Source: Acinetobacter sp. WCHAc010034
GTDB lineage: Bacteria; Pseudomonadota; Gammaproteobacteria; Pseudomonadales; Moraxellaceae
Length of the DNA stretch: 64,000 nt
Direction of reading: 5' to 3'
NCBI RefSeq assembly: GCF_001696615.3
Contig: NZ_CP032279.1
Location: forward strand, 1,612,001-1,676,000
Shown here: positions 18,316 through 27,767 of the stretch, piece after piece
Numbering within the stretch: the first letter of the stretch is position 1
How the letters are laid out: each line of letters opens with the position of its first letter
Position numbers and translations under genes: made by a program
Notes under the pieces: generated by a model
What the model was told of the DNA's origin: nothing
The model's input: the letters and a program-made list of their open reading frames with translations, nothing else
The model's database searches: none

Positions 18316-18837
18316 ATGAAAACCGCTTCATTTTTTGCACGCTGGTTTCCGCATCCGCTGGTGTCCGTGATTGCCGGCCTCAGCTGGCTGATGCTGAGCT
18401 ACAGCCTGGATGCCGGCTCCATTCTGATGGCCCTGATTTTGGCGGTATTCATTCCGCGGCTGGTGCATCCGTTTATTGCGCGCACCCCGAATATTGACTG
18501 GCTGCCTGCAGTGAAACTCTTTTTTGTAGTGCTGTGGGACATTATTGTCTGCAATATTCAAATCGCGAAGCTGGTGCTGGGGCCAACCCATAAGCTGCAC
18601 CCCAAATGGTTCCGCGTGCCGCTGGAAACCCAGCATGAAGAAGTCAACACCCTGCTGGCGATGATCATCACCACCACGCCAGGCACGGTTTCGGCCGGCA
18701 TTGATCAGGACCGCGGCGATATTCTGGTGCATGCCTTAAGTGCGGAAGACGCCGAGGCGGAAATTCAGAGCATCAAGAAGCGCTATGAAAAACCCTTGAT
18801 GCAGATTTTTGGCGTAGATTCAGGAGAGCGCTCATGA
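18316..18837 (+). CDS. mrpE: Antiporter subunit E (MrpE)
   Basis: 173-residue subunit with two or three N-terminal helices and a soluble C-terminal domain. Family blocks WDIIVCNIQIAKLVLGP and TLLAMIITTTPGTVSAGIDQDRGDILVHAL are evident. It starts three bases after the mrpD stop and overlaps mrpF by four bases (ATGA). MrpE has no complex I counterpart and supports assembly of the antiporter. Confidence 0.94.
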   Translation: MKTASFFARWFPHPLVSVIAGLSWLMLSYSLDAGSILMALILAVFIPRLVHPFIARTPNIDWLPAVKLFFVVLWDIIVCNIQIAKLVLGPTHKLHPKWFRVPLETQHEEVNTLLAMIITTTPGTVSAGIDQDRGDILVHALSAEDAEAEIQSIKKRYEKPLMQIFGVDSGERS

Positions 18838-19109
18838 CCATTTTGCCCTATGCGCTGGGCATCTGCCTGGCGGCCGTGACCATTTCCATGCTGCTGTGCC
18901 TGATCCGCCTGATTGTCGGGCCGTCCATTGTGGACCGCCTGCTGGCTTTGGACACGCTGTTCCTGAACGCCACCTGCCTGATTGTGATTTTAGGCATTTA
19001 CTGGGCCAGCACGTCGCTGTTTGAGGGCGCGCTGCTGGTGGCCATGCTGGGCTTTGTTTCCACCGCCGCCCTGGCCCGTTACTTCACCACCGGCCATGTG
19101 ATTGATTAG
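18834..19109 (+). CDS. mrpF: Antiporter subunit F (MrpF)
   Basis: 91-residue, three-helix subunit with the family segment LIRLIVGPSIVDRLLALDTL, including the conserved VDRLLALD block. It overlaps mrpE by ATGA and is followed by mrpG after 11 bp. Confidence 0.93.
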   Translation: MTILPYALGICLAAVTISMLLCLIRLIVGPSIVDRLLALDTLFLNATCLIVILGIYWASTSLFEGALLVAMLGFVSTAALARYFTTGHVID

Positions 19110-19120
19110 GAGGATCCGCA

Positions 19121-19504
19121 ATGCAGCTTGCCATGGAAATACTGGTTTCCCTGTTTTTAATCATCGGCGCATTCTTCATGCTGGTCGGCGGCATCGGCAT
19201 GGTGCGCCTGCCCGACCTGTTCATGCGCCTGCATGCACCGACCAAGTCCAGCACGCTGGGCTTGGGCAGCTTTTTAATCGCAGCTATCCTCTACGCCGCA
19301 TTTCACGGGCGCTTTGGCTTTGCCGAACTGCTGCTGACGCTGCTGGCCTTTATTACTGCGCCGGTTTCTGCAAATTTGATGGCGCAGGCCGCGCTGCATC
19401 TGCGCCTGCGCTCAATGGGCGGCGATGTGCCTGAAGCGCTGAACCGCCCGCTGCCGTGGCAGCGCACGCGCCGCCGCGCCTTCAGTAAAAAAGACCAGCT
19501 TTAG
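19121..19504 (+). CDS. mrpG: Antiporter subunit G (MrpG)
   Basis: 127-residue, three-helix last subunit. The conserved segment GIGMVRLPDLFMRLHAPTKSSTLG is present (residues ~28-50). A strong ribosome site AGGAGG stands 9 bases before the ATG at 19121. The stop codon at 19502-19504 lies in the loop of the operon's terminator hairpin, so the last codons form one stem arm. Confidence 0.94.
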   Translation: MQLAMEILVSLFLIIGAFFMLVGGIGMVRLPDLFMRLHAPTKSSTLGLGSFLIAAILYAAFHGRFGFAELLLTLLAFITAPVSANLMAQAALHLRLRSMGGDVPEALNRPLPWQRTRRRAFSKKDQL

Positions 19505-19518
19505 GCTGGTCTTTTTTA
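19490..19518. terminator. Terminator overlapping the mrpG stop codon
   Basis: AAGACCAGC (19491-19499), loop TTTAG containing the mrpG stop, GCTGGTCTT (19505-19513) and a T run. A runs on the other side make it usable for the converging 19521-20159 gene as well. Confidence 0.9.
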
Positions 19519-19520
19519 TT

Positions 19521-20159
19521 TCAATACAGAAATAAATACATTTCCAATGCCTCAGCGCTTACATCATACCGTTTCGCAAGCAAATGCATCTCGGCATTAT
19601 ATTGGCAATAATTTTGAAACTTATCTGAAGGCTTCACGTCAATCAGATTAACCAAATTTGGCGGGCATGTTAATTTTACCAGCGCCGTGGCAACGCGGAT
19701 ATCAAAAATCAGATAATAATCAGAATGATTCAGAGCGCGCGTTGAAAAATACAGCAACTTTGAAATATAACTTATATTTAGCCCTTTGATTTTCTTCAAT
19801 TCTTTATAAGATTTTTGAATATCCTTATTTTTTACATGCGCAAAAGCTGACTCCATCCTCCTGATATTTTCTGTATTATAATATGCATTAGTGCGGTATG
19901 TTCCATATCCAGTATCTGCAAAGCCCCAAATCATCGTCAGTACAAAGGGAAACTCTATGCCTATTTTCCGGTTAAAATAGTCCTGAAAACTGTTAATTAC
20001 ATCCTGCCTTGAAATATACTGATCGCCAAAATGCTTCACCACATTGCTCAGCTCTTGATGTAGCTTCCCCCATCGGCTGAGATCATATTTAAATTTAGAA
20101 TCTTCCAATGGGGCAAGATTTCTTATTTCTATTAATTGAGATTCACTCAAATGCAGCAT
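19521..20159 (-). CDS. OGG-fold (HhH-GPD-like) DNA glycosylase-related protein
   Basis: A 212-residue protein with no signal or membrane segment. The C-terminal half resembles the OGG-fold relatives of 8-oxoguanine glycosylase: TMIWGFADTGYGTYRTNAYY (residues 75-94), a helix-hairpin-helix-like KKIKGLNISYISKLLYFSTR (122-141) and YLIFDIRVATAL (149-160) with an Asp (Asp153) at the place of the catalytic aspartate. The expected catalytic lysine position is Ser130; the nearest lysine is Lys134, so enzymatic activity is uncertain. The gene is clearly AT-richer than its neighbours and sits alone between the converging mrp operon and the rbfA end, which suggests acquisition. Family placement is from remembered motifs. 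Confidence 0.6.
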   Translation of the reverse strand: MLHLSESQLIEIRNLAPLEDSKFKYDLSRWGKLHQELSNVVKHFGDQYISRQDVINSFQDYFNRKIGIEFPFVLTMIWGFADTGYGTYRTNAYYNTENIRRMESAFAHVKNKDIQKSYKELKKIKGLNISYISKLLYFSTRALNHSDYYLIFDIRVATALVKLTCPPNLVNLIDVKPSDKFQNYCQYNAEMHLLAKRYDVSAEALEMYLFLY

Positions 20160-20204
20160 GGTTTAAGCTCCGATTAAAGGCATCTTATTCAAGTTCTTCA
20201 AGCC

Positions 20205-20236
20205 GTAAAAAAGCCGCCCTAAGGCGGCTTTTTTAC
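20205..20236. terminator. Terminator of the rimP-nusA-infB-rbfA operon
   Basis: Near-perfect hairpin: GTAAAAAAGCCGCC (20205-20218), loop CTAA, GGCGGCTTTTTTAC (20223-20236). On the minus strand it ends the rbfA transcript. No truB follows rbfA, unlike the E. coli operon. Confidence 0.9.
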
Positions 20237-20251
20237 GCGTCCAGACTGGAC

Positions 20252-20656
20252 TTATTCTTCATCTTTTTTTGCATCTTCAGGAGGCAAATCCTTCACTGCT
20301 TCCGCAATCAGGCCAAACATATAGTTGCCGTATGCATTGGTTTTGTCATAGTGAAAACGCAGGCGGGGCGTAATGCGCGTCTTAATGCGGCGGCCCAGCT
20401 CATGGCGCAGGAAACCGGATGCCTTATTCAGAACATCCAGAGTTTCCTTATTAGCCGCTTCACTTTGCTCATCGCCCAGCTCACGGCCCATCACAGTAAC
20501 ATATACTTCAGCATAGCCTAAATCAGCACTGACTTTCACCGCAGAGATGGTCACAAGACCACCTAAGCGCGGATCTTTGAGCTCCTGGCGGATCAGTTCA
20601 GACAATTCACGCTGAACTGTATCGGCCATACGCTTAAGACGCTGACTACCCGCCAT
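20252..20656 (-). CDS. rbfA: 30S ribosome-binding factor A
   Basis: Assembly factor that binds free 30S subunits near helix 1 of 16S rRNA and is needed for cold growth. The 134 residues show the single KH-like domain with RLKRMADTVQRELSELIRQELKDPRLG at the N-terminus (residues 6-32) and the block GLVTISAVKVSADLGYAEVYVTV. The acidic C-terminal tail (PPEDAKKDEE) is common. Its ATG overlaps the infB stop by one base (TAATG), a coupling arrangement. Confidence 0.95.
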   Translation of the reverse strand: MAGSQRLKRMADTVQRELSELIRQELKDPRLGGLVTISAVKVSADLGYAEVYVTVMGRELGDEQSEAANKETLDVLNKASGFLRHELGRRIKTRITPRLRFHYDKTNAYGNYMFGLIAEAVKDLPPEDAKKDEE

Positions 20657-23367
20657 TAAAGACTCCGTTTAATCAATTGAACATCGTAGACTTCAATCTT
20701 GTCTTTGACTTTGATGTCTTTATAGCCTTTAACTGCAAGGCCGCATTCCATGCCGGCGCGGACTTCTTCCACCACTTCTTTATAGCGGCGCAGAGATTCC
20801 AGCTCACCTTGGAATACAACAACATCATCGCGCAATACGCGGATTGGCTTGTTGCGGTGCAGCATGCCTTCAAGAACCATACAGCCTGCAGCAGCGCCGA
20901 ATTTGCTTGAGTGGAATACTTCACGCACTTCAGCAACACCCAGAATCGTTTCACGGTGTTCCGGCGCAAGCTTGCCGCTCATCGCCGCTTTCACGTCATC
21001 AATCAATTCATAAATGATGCTGTAGTAGCGGATGTCAATGCCGTCTGCATCAGCTTTCTGGCGCGCGGTGTTGTCTGCGCGGACGTTAAAGCCAAGCAGC
21101 ACCGCTTCTGAAGATTCAGCCAGCGTTACGTCAGACTCAGTGATCGCGCCGACGCCTGAACCGATAATGCGGACTTTAACTTCGTCAGTCGCAAGGTCAG
21201 CCAGTGCAACGTGCAATGCTTCCAGCGTGCCGCGCACGTCAGTTTTCAGCACCACATTGACGATAGGCACATCTTTCTTGCCCATAGACGCCATGATGTT
21301 CTCAAGGCGCATTGCGCTCTGACGCTCAAGGCGCTTCTGACGCTCACGGTCCATGCGCGCATCGGCCACTTCACGGGCTTTCTTCTCGTCATTAACCACA
21401 AGAACTTCATCGCCTGCCATAGGCGCTTCAGGAAGGCCTAGAATTTCTACAGGAATTGAAGGGCCGGCCGATTTAATGCGCTGGCCGTTTTCATCAGTCA
21501 TGGCGCGGACGCGGCCGTAAGATGAGCCTGCAAGCACAAGGTCGCCGACTTTCAGCGTGCCGTTCTGCACAAGAATAGATGTTACCGCGCCGCGGCTGTT
21601 GTCTACGCGCGCTTCAATCACTACGCCTTGCGCAGCGCCTTCTTCAGACGCTTTCAATTCCAGCATTTCAGCCTGAATTGAGATGAGGTCAAGAAGCTCG
21701 TCAATGCCCATGCCGGAGTGCGCTGAAACCATTGCTACAGGCACATCGCCGCCCCATTGTTCAGGCACGATCTGCTTGGAAGTCAATTCATTCAGTACGC
21801 GGTCCGGATCTGCAGACTCTTTATCCATCTTGTTGATTGCAACAATGATTGGCGTGCCGGCAGCGCGCGCATGGTCAATCGCTTCTGCAGTCTGCGGCAT
21901 TACGCCGTCGTCAGCAGCTACAACCAACACCACGATATCGGTCGCTTTCGCGCCGCGTGAACGCATTGCTGTAAAGGCAGCGTGTCCCGGCGTGTCAAGG
22001 AAAGTAATAATTCCCTTATCAGTCGTTACATGGTAAGCGCCAATGTGCTGCGTGATGCCGCCGGCTTCGCCCGCAGCCACTTTAGAACGGCGGATGCGGT
22101 CAAGAAGCGAGGTTTTGCCATGGTCAACGTGACCCATGATGGTCACAACCGGCGCACGCGTTGATTGCGCGCCGCGCGCTTCTTCAGCCGCTTCCAGCAG
22201 ATTGTCTTCCGCCTGGGTATCTGAAACAAGCACTGGATTGTGGCCCATTTCTTCAACAACCAGCGCAGCGATTTCCTGTTCAATCGCCTGATTCTGAGTA
22301 ACCAACTCACCCATTTTCATCAGTGATTTAATGACTTCGCGCACTTTGATCGCCATTTTAGCTGCAAGGTCTGCAACCACAATGGTTTCACCGATTTCAA
22401 CATCGTAAATCTGTTTTTTAACCGGTTTTTCAAAGCCGTGCTTGTTCGCCTGGCTGGTTTTCAAGCCGCGCTTATGCTGATTATGGCTGAAAGACTGCTC
22501 TTCCTGGCCGCGGCGGCCGCCTTTTTTCGGCGCGCGCGTGCTTGGCGTATTGGTTCCGCGCTTAATTTCGCGGTCTTCTTTGGCAAATGAATCTTCATAA
22601 GCCTGGCCAACCAGGCCGGCTGCCAATGGAGAATCATCCACGACGCGGATTGTTGCAGTTGTATCTTCCGCGCTGTACTTAGACGCCATTTGACGCATCT
22701 GCTCAAGCGTGCGCTGCTGCGCTTCTTCAGCTGCCTTGCGGCGCACGGCTTCTTCAGTCGCTTTCAGCTGCGCAGTCTGCGCTTCACGCGCTTTCTTCTG
22801 CTCTGCAGTTTCAGTCACTTTCACCGTTTGCTTGACAATCGGCTTATTGTTCGACTTGCGCTTGACTACAACAGCGGCTTTCGGCACTTCCTGCTTGGCA
22901 GTTTCCTGCTTGGCAGCTGCACGCATGGCTTCCAAAGCCTGCTTGGCTTTTGAAGCGCCTTGCTGCGGCGCATCTTCTTTAGCCGCAGCGGCCGGCTGCG
23001 CATTGCCTTCGCGCGCCTGCTGTTCCGCTTGAGCCTTCGCTAGCGCTTCCGCTTTGATCTGTTCTGGATCAGGCTTGGTAAACGTATGCTTCTTGCGAAC
23101 TTCTACGTTAATGGTTTTGGCCTTACCTGATGTACTTGCTACTTTAGCTGTACTGGTCGTTTTACGTTTCAACGTGATTTTTCCTGCATGTCCATCGTCC
23201 TGGCCATGAATTTTCTTCAAATGGTTGACGAGTGCATTTTGTTGTTCGGCGGTAATAATGTCATCAGCATTACGCTGCGGTAAAGCTGCGTCACGAACCT
23301 GTTCCAGGAGCTTCTCAACGGGGGTGCCCACGCTGAGCGCCAACTCTTTAATCGACTTGTCCGTCAT
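20656..23367 (-). CDS. infB: Translation initiation factor IF-2
   Basis: GTPase that places initiator fMet-tRNA on the 30S subunit and promotes subunit joining. 903 residues. N-terminal IF2N domain ([24 protein letters not shown]), then a long low-complexity Ala/Lys/Gln/Glu-rich linker (~80-290), a second IF2-N module, and the G domain with GHVDHGKT (412-419), DTPGH and NKMD. Domains II-IV follow, ending [11 protein letters not shown]. It lies 10 bp after nusA. Four initiator tRNA genes, the direct partner of IF-2, lie upstream in the same direction. Confidence 0.97.
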   Translation of the reverse strand: MTDKSIKELALSVGTPVEKLLEQVRDAALPQRNADDIITAEQQNALVNHLKKIHGQDDGHAGKITLKRKTTSTAKVASTSGKAKTINVEVRKKHTFTKPDPEQIKAEALAKAQAEQQAREGNAQPAAAAKEDAPQQGASKAKQALEAMRAAAKQETAKQEVPKAAVVVKRKSNNKPIVKQTVKVTETAEQKKAREAQTAQLKATEEAVRRKAAEEAQQRTLEQMRQMASKYSAEDTTATIRVVDDSPLAAGLVGQAYEDSFAKEDREIKRGTNTPSTRAPKKGGRRGQEEQSFSHNQHKRGLKTSQANKHGFEKPVKKQIYDVEIGETIVVADLAAKMAIKVREVIKSLMKMGELVTQNQAIEQEIAALVVEEMGHNPVLVSDTQAEDNLLEAAEEARGAQSTRAPVVTIMGHVDHGKTSLLDRIRRSKVAAGEAGGITQHIGAYHVTTDKGIITFLDTPGHAAFTAMRSRGAKATDIVVLVVAADDGVMPQTAEAIDHARAAGTPIIVAINKMDKESADPDRVLNELTSKQIVPEQWGGDVPVAMVSAHSGMGIDELLDLISIQAEMLELKASEEGAAQGVVIEARVDNSRGAVTSILVQNGTLKVGDLVLAGSSYGRVRAMTDENGQRIKSAGPSIPVEILGLPEAPMAGDEVLVVNDEKKAREVADARMDRERQKRLERQSAMRLENIMASMGKKDVPIVNVVLKTDVRGTLEALHVALADLATDEVKVRIIGSGVGAITESDVTLAESSEAVLLGFNVRADNTARQKADADGIDIRYYSIIYELIDDVKAAMSGKLAPEHRETILGVAEVREVFHSSKFGAAAGCMVLEGMLHRNKPIRVLRDDVVVFQGELESLRRYKEVVEEVRAGMECGLAVKGYKDIKVKDKIEVYDVQLIKRSL

Positions 23368-23377
23368 ATATTACCTC

Positions 23378-24862
23378 CTAGTTAAACCATGATTCGCGCG
23401 CTTTCATAATCAGTTGACCCGCTTTTTCAGCGCCTAAGCCTTCAATATCTGCGATATCGTCAGTCGCCTGATCAGCCAGGTCATCTACAGTAACCACACC
23501 GCGGGCAGCCAGCGCATACGCGACCTCCTGCGTCATGCCTTCCATCGCCGCCAGTTCAGGGCTCGGCTCCTGAATGTCTTCCTGCTGCTTCAATGCATCC
23601 GCCAGCGCAACTTCTTTGGCGCGGGCCTGCAGCAGTTCAACAGTTTCAGCATCCAGTTCAATTTCATCAAATGTTTCCGCAGGAACATAAGCGATTTCTT
23701 CAACTGAAGTGAAGCCCATTTCAACCAGCGCCATCGCGAGGTCTTCTTCAATATCCAGACGGCTTACAAACATGTCCAGATACTGCTGCGCTTCATTCTG
23801 CTGGCGCGCGTAATATTCTTCTTCCAGCATCATGTCCAGCTTATAGCCGGTCAGTTCTGACGCCAGGCGCACGTTTTGGCCTTGCGAGCCAATAGCGCGG
23901 GCCAGCTGGTCGCTGGCTGCGAAGATAATGTCCGCAGTATGCGCGTCTTCATCAATCACGATGCTGGATACATCAGCAGGCTCTAAAGCGCTGGCGATAT
24001 ACTGTGCCGGATCGTCCGACCATACCACAACATCAATGCGCTCGCCGTTCAGCTCCTGCTGAACCGCCTGGATGCGCGTGCCGCGCATGCCAATACAGGC
24101 GCCCACTGGGTCAATGCGGTGATCGTTGGTTTTCACCGCGATTTTAGCACGAACACCCGGCTGGCGCGCTGCCGCTTTAATCTCAATGATTTCTTCAGAA
24201 ATTTCAGGAATTTCCTTTTTCATCAAGGCAATCAGCATTTCCGGCTTGGCGCGCGACAGCAAAAGCTGAGCGCCACGGCCTTCGCGGTTCACGCTGTACA
24301 GAATCGCATTCACGCGCTGCTTAGGACGCAGAATTTCTTTTGCAATCATTTCTTCGCGCGCAAGATAGGCTTCCGCATTGTCGCCCAGGTCAATGATAAA
24401 GCCGTCTTTAGTCTGCTTTTTCACTTCGCCGTAAATCAGCTCGCCGACTTTAGATTCGTAAGCATCGGCAATCAGCGCGCGCTCCGCTTCGCGGATCTTC
24501 TGCACAATCACCTGCTTGGCGATTTGCGCAGCGATGCGCCCGAAATCAATCGATTCAACTTCAAGCTCGCGGATATCGCCAATTGACCATTTTGCTGGAT
24601 CAACATCAGAAATTGCGTCCTGGCATGCAGGCATTTCATGATCTTCATCGGCAACCACTTCCCATTGGCGGAAAGTGCTGTAGTCGCCGGTGCGGCGGTC
24701 AATTTCTACGCGCAGGCGGGCTTCTTCTGAATGCGTGCCTTCGTAGAATTTCTTTTTCGTCGCAGCAACAAGCGCTTGTTCTAAGGCTTCGAAAATCGCT
24801 TCACGAGGTACACCTTTTTCATTACTAACCGTTTCAACTACGGTAAGAATTTCACGTGCCAT
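23378..24862 (-). CDS. nusA: Transcription termination/antitermination factor NusA
   Basis: Binds RNA polymerase and nascent RNA to modulate pausing, intrinsic termination and antitermination. 494 residues, matching E. coli (495). The N-terminal RNAP-binding domain (EILTVVETVSNEKGVPREAIFEALEQAL, residues 3-30) is followed by an S1 domain (GEVKKQTKDGFIIDLGDNAEAYL), two KH domains (VGACIGMRGTRIQAVQQEL; AIGSQGQNVRLASEL) and two acidic C-terminal repeats. It sits between rimP and infB, the standard gammaproteobacterial order. Confidence 0.97.
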   Translation of the reverse strand: MAREILTVVETVSNEKGVPREAIFEALEQALVAATKKKFYEGTHSEEARLRVEIDRRTGDYSTFRQWEVVADEDHEMPACQDAISDVDPAKWSIGDIRELEVESIDFGRIAAQIAKQVIVQKIREAERALIADAYESKVGELIYGEVKKQTKDGFIIDLGDNAEAYLAREEMIAKEILRPKQRVNAILYSVNREGRGAQLLLSRAKPEMLIALMKKEIPEISEEIIEIKAAARQPGVRAKIAVKTNDHRIDPVGACIGMRGTRIQAVQQELNGERIDVVVWSDDPAQYIASALEPADVSSIVIDEDAHTADIIFAASDQLARAIGSQGQNVRLASELTGYKLDMMLEEEYYARQQNEAQQYLDMFVSRLDIEEDLAMALVEMGFTSVEEIAYVPAETFDEIELDAETVELLQARAKEVALADALKQQEDIQEPSPELAAMEGMTQEVAYALAARGVVTVDDLADQATDDIADIEGLGAEKAGQLIMKARESWFN

Positions 24863-24897
24863 AAGCCACCTATTCGTTCAGATTCTTATTTATTGAA

Positions 24898-25422
24898 TTA
24901 ATCTTGGTAGATTAAATGTGCTTTATCAATATTGTGACTGTCGATATCCAGAATTTGCTGCTGTTCAACTTCAACTTGAATCATTTCATTTTCAAGGTCT
25001 ACTGCAACTAATTTCGCCTGGAATTTCCGGCGGTTCTCTACAGCGCTGATCAGGCGCAATGCAACCTGCTGGCCAATATAGCCGGACATCTGCTCAAGCT
25101 GGAAAAACGGACGGTCCCAGCCCGGAGAGGAGACTTCCAAAGCGTATTCGCCGGAAATCGGATCATGCACATCCAGCATCGCGCCGACCTGCTGGGTCAC
25201 GCGCACGCAGTCCTGCACGCCAATGCCGCGGCCCAGTTCAGCCTCGCCGTCTTCATTCATGACCGGCTCAGCGCTTTCATCTACGGCCTTGTCAATATAA
25301 ATGCGCAATAATGAGCGCTTGCCCTGAGGGATGAATTCGATCCCCCACAGGTCCACATCACAGGCCTGCACTGCCGGCGCAATTAAGTCCTGAAGTGCTT
25401 GGGTTTTATTTGATAGCTTCAT
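24898..25422 (-). CDS. rimP: Ribosome maturation factor RimP
   Basis: Needed for early 30S maturation. 174 residues. N-terminal domain with [24 protein letters not shown] and the family block [36 protein letters not shown] (roughly residues 77-112), C-terminal SH3-like domain. First protein gene of the rimP-nusA-infB-rbfA operon, 216 bp downstream of the last initiator tRNA gene; the tRNA cluster upstream may share its promoter as in E. coli metY-rimP. Confidence 0.95.
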   Translation of the reverse strand: MKLSNKTQALQDLIAPAVQACDVDLWGIEFIPQGKRSLLRIYIDKAVDESAEPVMNEDGEAELGRGIGVQDCVRVTQQVGAMLDVHDPISGEYALEVSSPGWDRPFFQLEQMSGYIGQQVALRLISAVENRRKFQAKLVAVDLENEMIQVEVEQQQILDIDSHNIDKAHLIYQD

Positions 25423-25637
25423 TTACTCTCGTTTAAATTGTGCGATTTGATGGCCGGAATGGCCACTACAGGTCAATGCGAACGATTGTAGTAGCGGAAC
25501 ATGACGATTTGGCCAATTTAATGCCGACACTACACGATAGCCAATAAAAAAGGGCGTAAATCGCCCCAATTATGCACAGAAAACCATAGTCCACTGTGCA
25601 AAAAGGCCCACCTAGTTGTGAGCCTCTTTTAGAAACT

Positions 25638-25714
<77 letters not shown>

Positions 25715-25802
25715 TCAACGTGCAAAAATTATATACAAAACCTGGAAGCTTTTCAATCAAAGTATTCAGGTTTGCCTGACTAAGTTGCACCTTAATCAGA
25801 AT

Positions 25803-25879
<77 letters not shown>

Positions 25880-25942
25880 TCAACATGCAAAAACTATCTG
25901 CCTTAAGCCGGCGCCTATTTCAGTCTGCATCTGAAATAAGAT

Positions 25943-26019
<77 letters not shown>

Positions 26020-26095
26020 TCAACAATATGCAAATTATTCATCCCACCTTAAAACTAAGGCGCCTATTTCAGTTTGCTTCTAAAATAAGATTGAT

Positions 26096-26172
<77 letters not shown>

Positions 26173-26220
26173 TCAACAGATTTTCGCCGCTTGCACCAAC
26201 TTATGTTCTGGATTATAAGT

Positions 26221-26305
26221 TGGTGCGGAAGGGGGGACTTGAACCCCCACGCCCGAAAGCACTACCACCTCAAGGTAGCGTGTCTACCAATTCCACCACC
26301 ACCGC
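26221..26305 (-). tRNA. tRNA-Leu (anticodon GAG)
   Basis: 85-nt class II tRNA with long variable arm (GCTTTCGGGC), anticodon loop TTGAGGT (GAG, reading CUC/CUU), T arm GGGGG TTCAAGT CCCCC, encoded CCA. The acceptor stem reads GCGGTGG against CTTCCGC, giving a U5-U68 mismatch and a G6-U67 wobble. It sits directly downstream of secG as leuU does in E. coli. Confidence 0.93.
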
Positions 26306-26357
26306 AGCTGTGACGCATTCTAGACGCATCACCTCAAAAAAGAAAGCGCTAAATAAA

Positions 26358-26687
26358 TTATTCAGCTGTTTTTGGCGCAGTTGGTGAAGTTTCAGCCGAT
26401 TTCACCGGCGCTGCCGGCGCGGAAGAAATCGCTTTCAGGCTGTAGGCATCGGTGGTCTGCTTCTTAGCGTAAACCGCCAGCGTCAGGCTGGTGACAAAAA
26501 ACAGCGCGGTTAAAATAGCCGTCAGCCGGGTCAGGAAATTCGCCGAACCTGAAGCGCCGAATACCGTGGCCGCGCCGCCGCCGCCGAAAGAGGCGCCTGC
26601 ATCCGCGCCTTTGCCGTGCTGGACCAGAATCAAGACAATCATCAGTACGGCTAAGATTATATGTACCACCAGCACAAAAGTTTGCAT
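26358..26687 (-). CDS. secG: Preprotein translocase subunit SecG
   Basis: Small inner-membrane partner of SecYE that helps SecA cycling. 109 residues with two hydrophobic helices (2-24 and about 52-72) around the conserved loop [34 protein letters not shown] (residues 22-55). The C-terminal ~30 residues are Ala/Pro/Ser/Thr-rich. It begins 13 bp after tpiA on the same strand and is followed by the tRNA-Leu gene. Confidence 0.96.
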   Translation of the reverse strand: MQTFVLVVHIILAVLMIVLILVQHGKGADAGASFGGGGAATVFGASGSANFLTRLTAILTALFFVTSLTLAVYAKKQTTDAYSLKAISSAPAAPVKSAETSPTAPKTAE

Positions 26688-26700
26688 GCTGAACTCCTAA

Positions 26701-27492
26701 TTATTTTGTATTCGCAAATGCCTGAGCAATTTTATGGAAAGACACAGCATTCAATGAAGCCCCGCCAACCAGCGCGCCATTAATGTCTGGGCAAGCCGCC
26801 AACTCTACTGCATTTTCCGGCTTGACACTACCGCCGTAGAGAATCGCCATATTCTGGCCGGCAGGCGTAATCTGGCTCAGCCCTTCGCGGATTTTGGCAT
26901 GCATCGCCTGCGCATCTGCCGGCGATGCGGTTTTGCCGGTGCCAATCGCCCAAACCGGCTCATAAGCCACAATAATGCTTTGCCATTGCCCTGCCTGCAC
27001 AGCCGGGGCAATATCGCAGATCTGCTGCAGCACGGTCTGCTCCGCCTGGCCGCTTTCGCGCTGCTGCAGGCTTTCGCCTACGCAGTAAATCACGGTCAGT
27101 CCGGCATTCAATGCATTTTTCACTTTTTCATTAATGACTGCCGGGCTGTCGCCGAAAATTTCGCGGCGCTCAGAATGCCCGACCAGCGCAAAATCAATGC
27201 CGCTATCTTTCAGCAGTTCCGCGCTGATTTCACCGGTATACGCCCCAGTGCCGGCAATCCGCGACAGGTCCTGCGCTACCGTGCAAACGCTCCGGCTGCT
27301 GTCCTGCAGCTGCGCCTGAACGCTTTGCAGGGCCAGGGCAACGGGCGCAACAGCCATATGGCATTTAGACTCTTCAATGGGCTGATCCAGCAGCAATTGC
27401 TTTAATTCCTGAACCAGCTGCTTGGCGCCTGCCTGCATTGGGTTCATTTTCCAATTGCCAACAACCCAAGGTGTGATCGCCGAACCCGACAT
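26701..27492 (-). CDS. tpiA: Triosephosphate isomerase
   Basis: Interconverts dihydroxyacetone phosphate and glyceraldehyde-3-phosphate. 263 residues with all catalytic segments: VVGNWKMN (substrate-binding Asn and Lys), [11 protein letters not shown] (catalytic His) and [12 protein letters not shown] (catalytic Glu and the phosphate loop), then [10 protein letters not shown] near the C-terminus. The ATG at 27492 starts [17 protein letters not shown]; an in-frame start 54 bp upstream would add a leader not seen in the family. tpiA-secG adjacency is common in gammaproteobacteria. Confidence 0.96.
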   Translation of the reverse strand: MSGSAITPWVVGNWKMNPMQAGAKQLVQELKQLLLDQPIEESKCHMAVAPVALALQSVQAQLQDSSRSVCTVAQDLSRIAGTGAYTGEISAELLKDSGIDFALVGHSERREIFGDSPAVINEKVKNALNAGLTVIYCVGESLQQRESGQAEQTVLQQICDIAPAVQAGQWQSIIVAYEPVWAIGTGKTASPADAQAMHAKIREGLSQITPAGQNMAILYGGSVKPENAVELAACPDINGALVGGASLNAVSFHKIAQAFANTK

Positions 27493-27767
27493 AGATAACC
27501 TGCAGAAACTTTGATGAAAACGGGCATATTCTACACGCAATTGCAATTTTTGATGATAGTTTTACACAGGCAATTTCAGCGGAAGAAATCCGCCAGGCGG
27601 TTTTCAGGATAATTTTGCAAAAAAACCGCAGGGATTTAAGGACTGGTTCAAGGTTTTGATCAATACTTAGCTAGTGACAACACTTTAAGATATGGTATTT
27701 TTATACAACAAAAGTATAATTTTAACATACCAATTATAAACAAACTGAAGCATAGGCATACTGAAGC

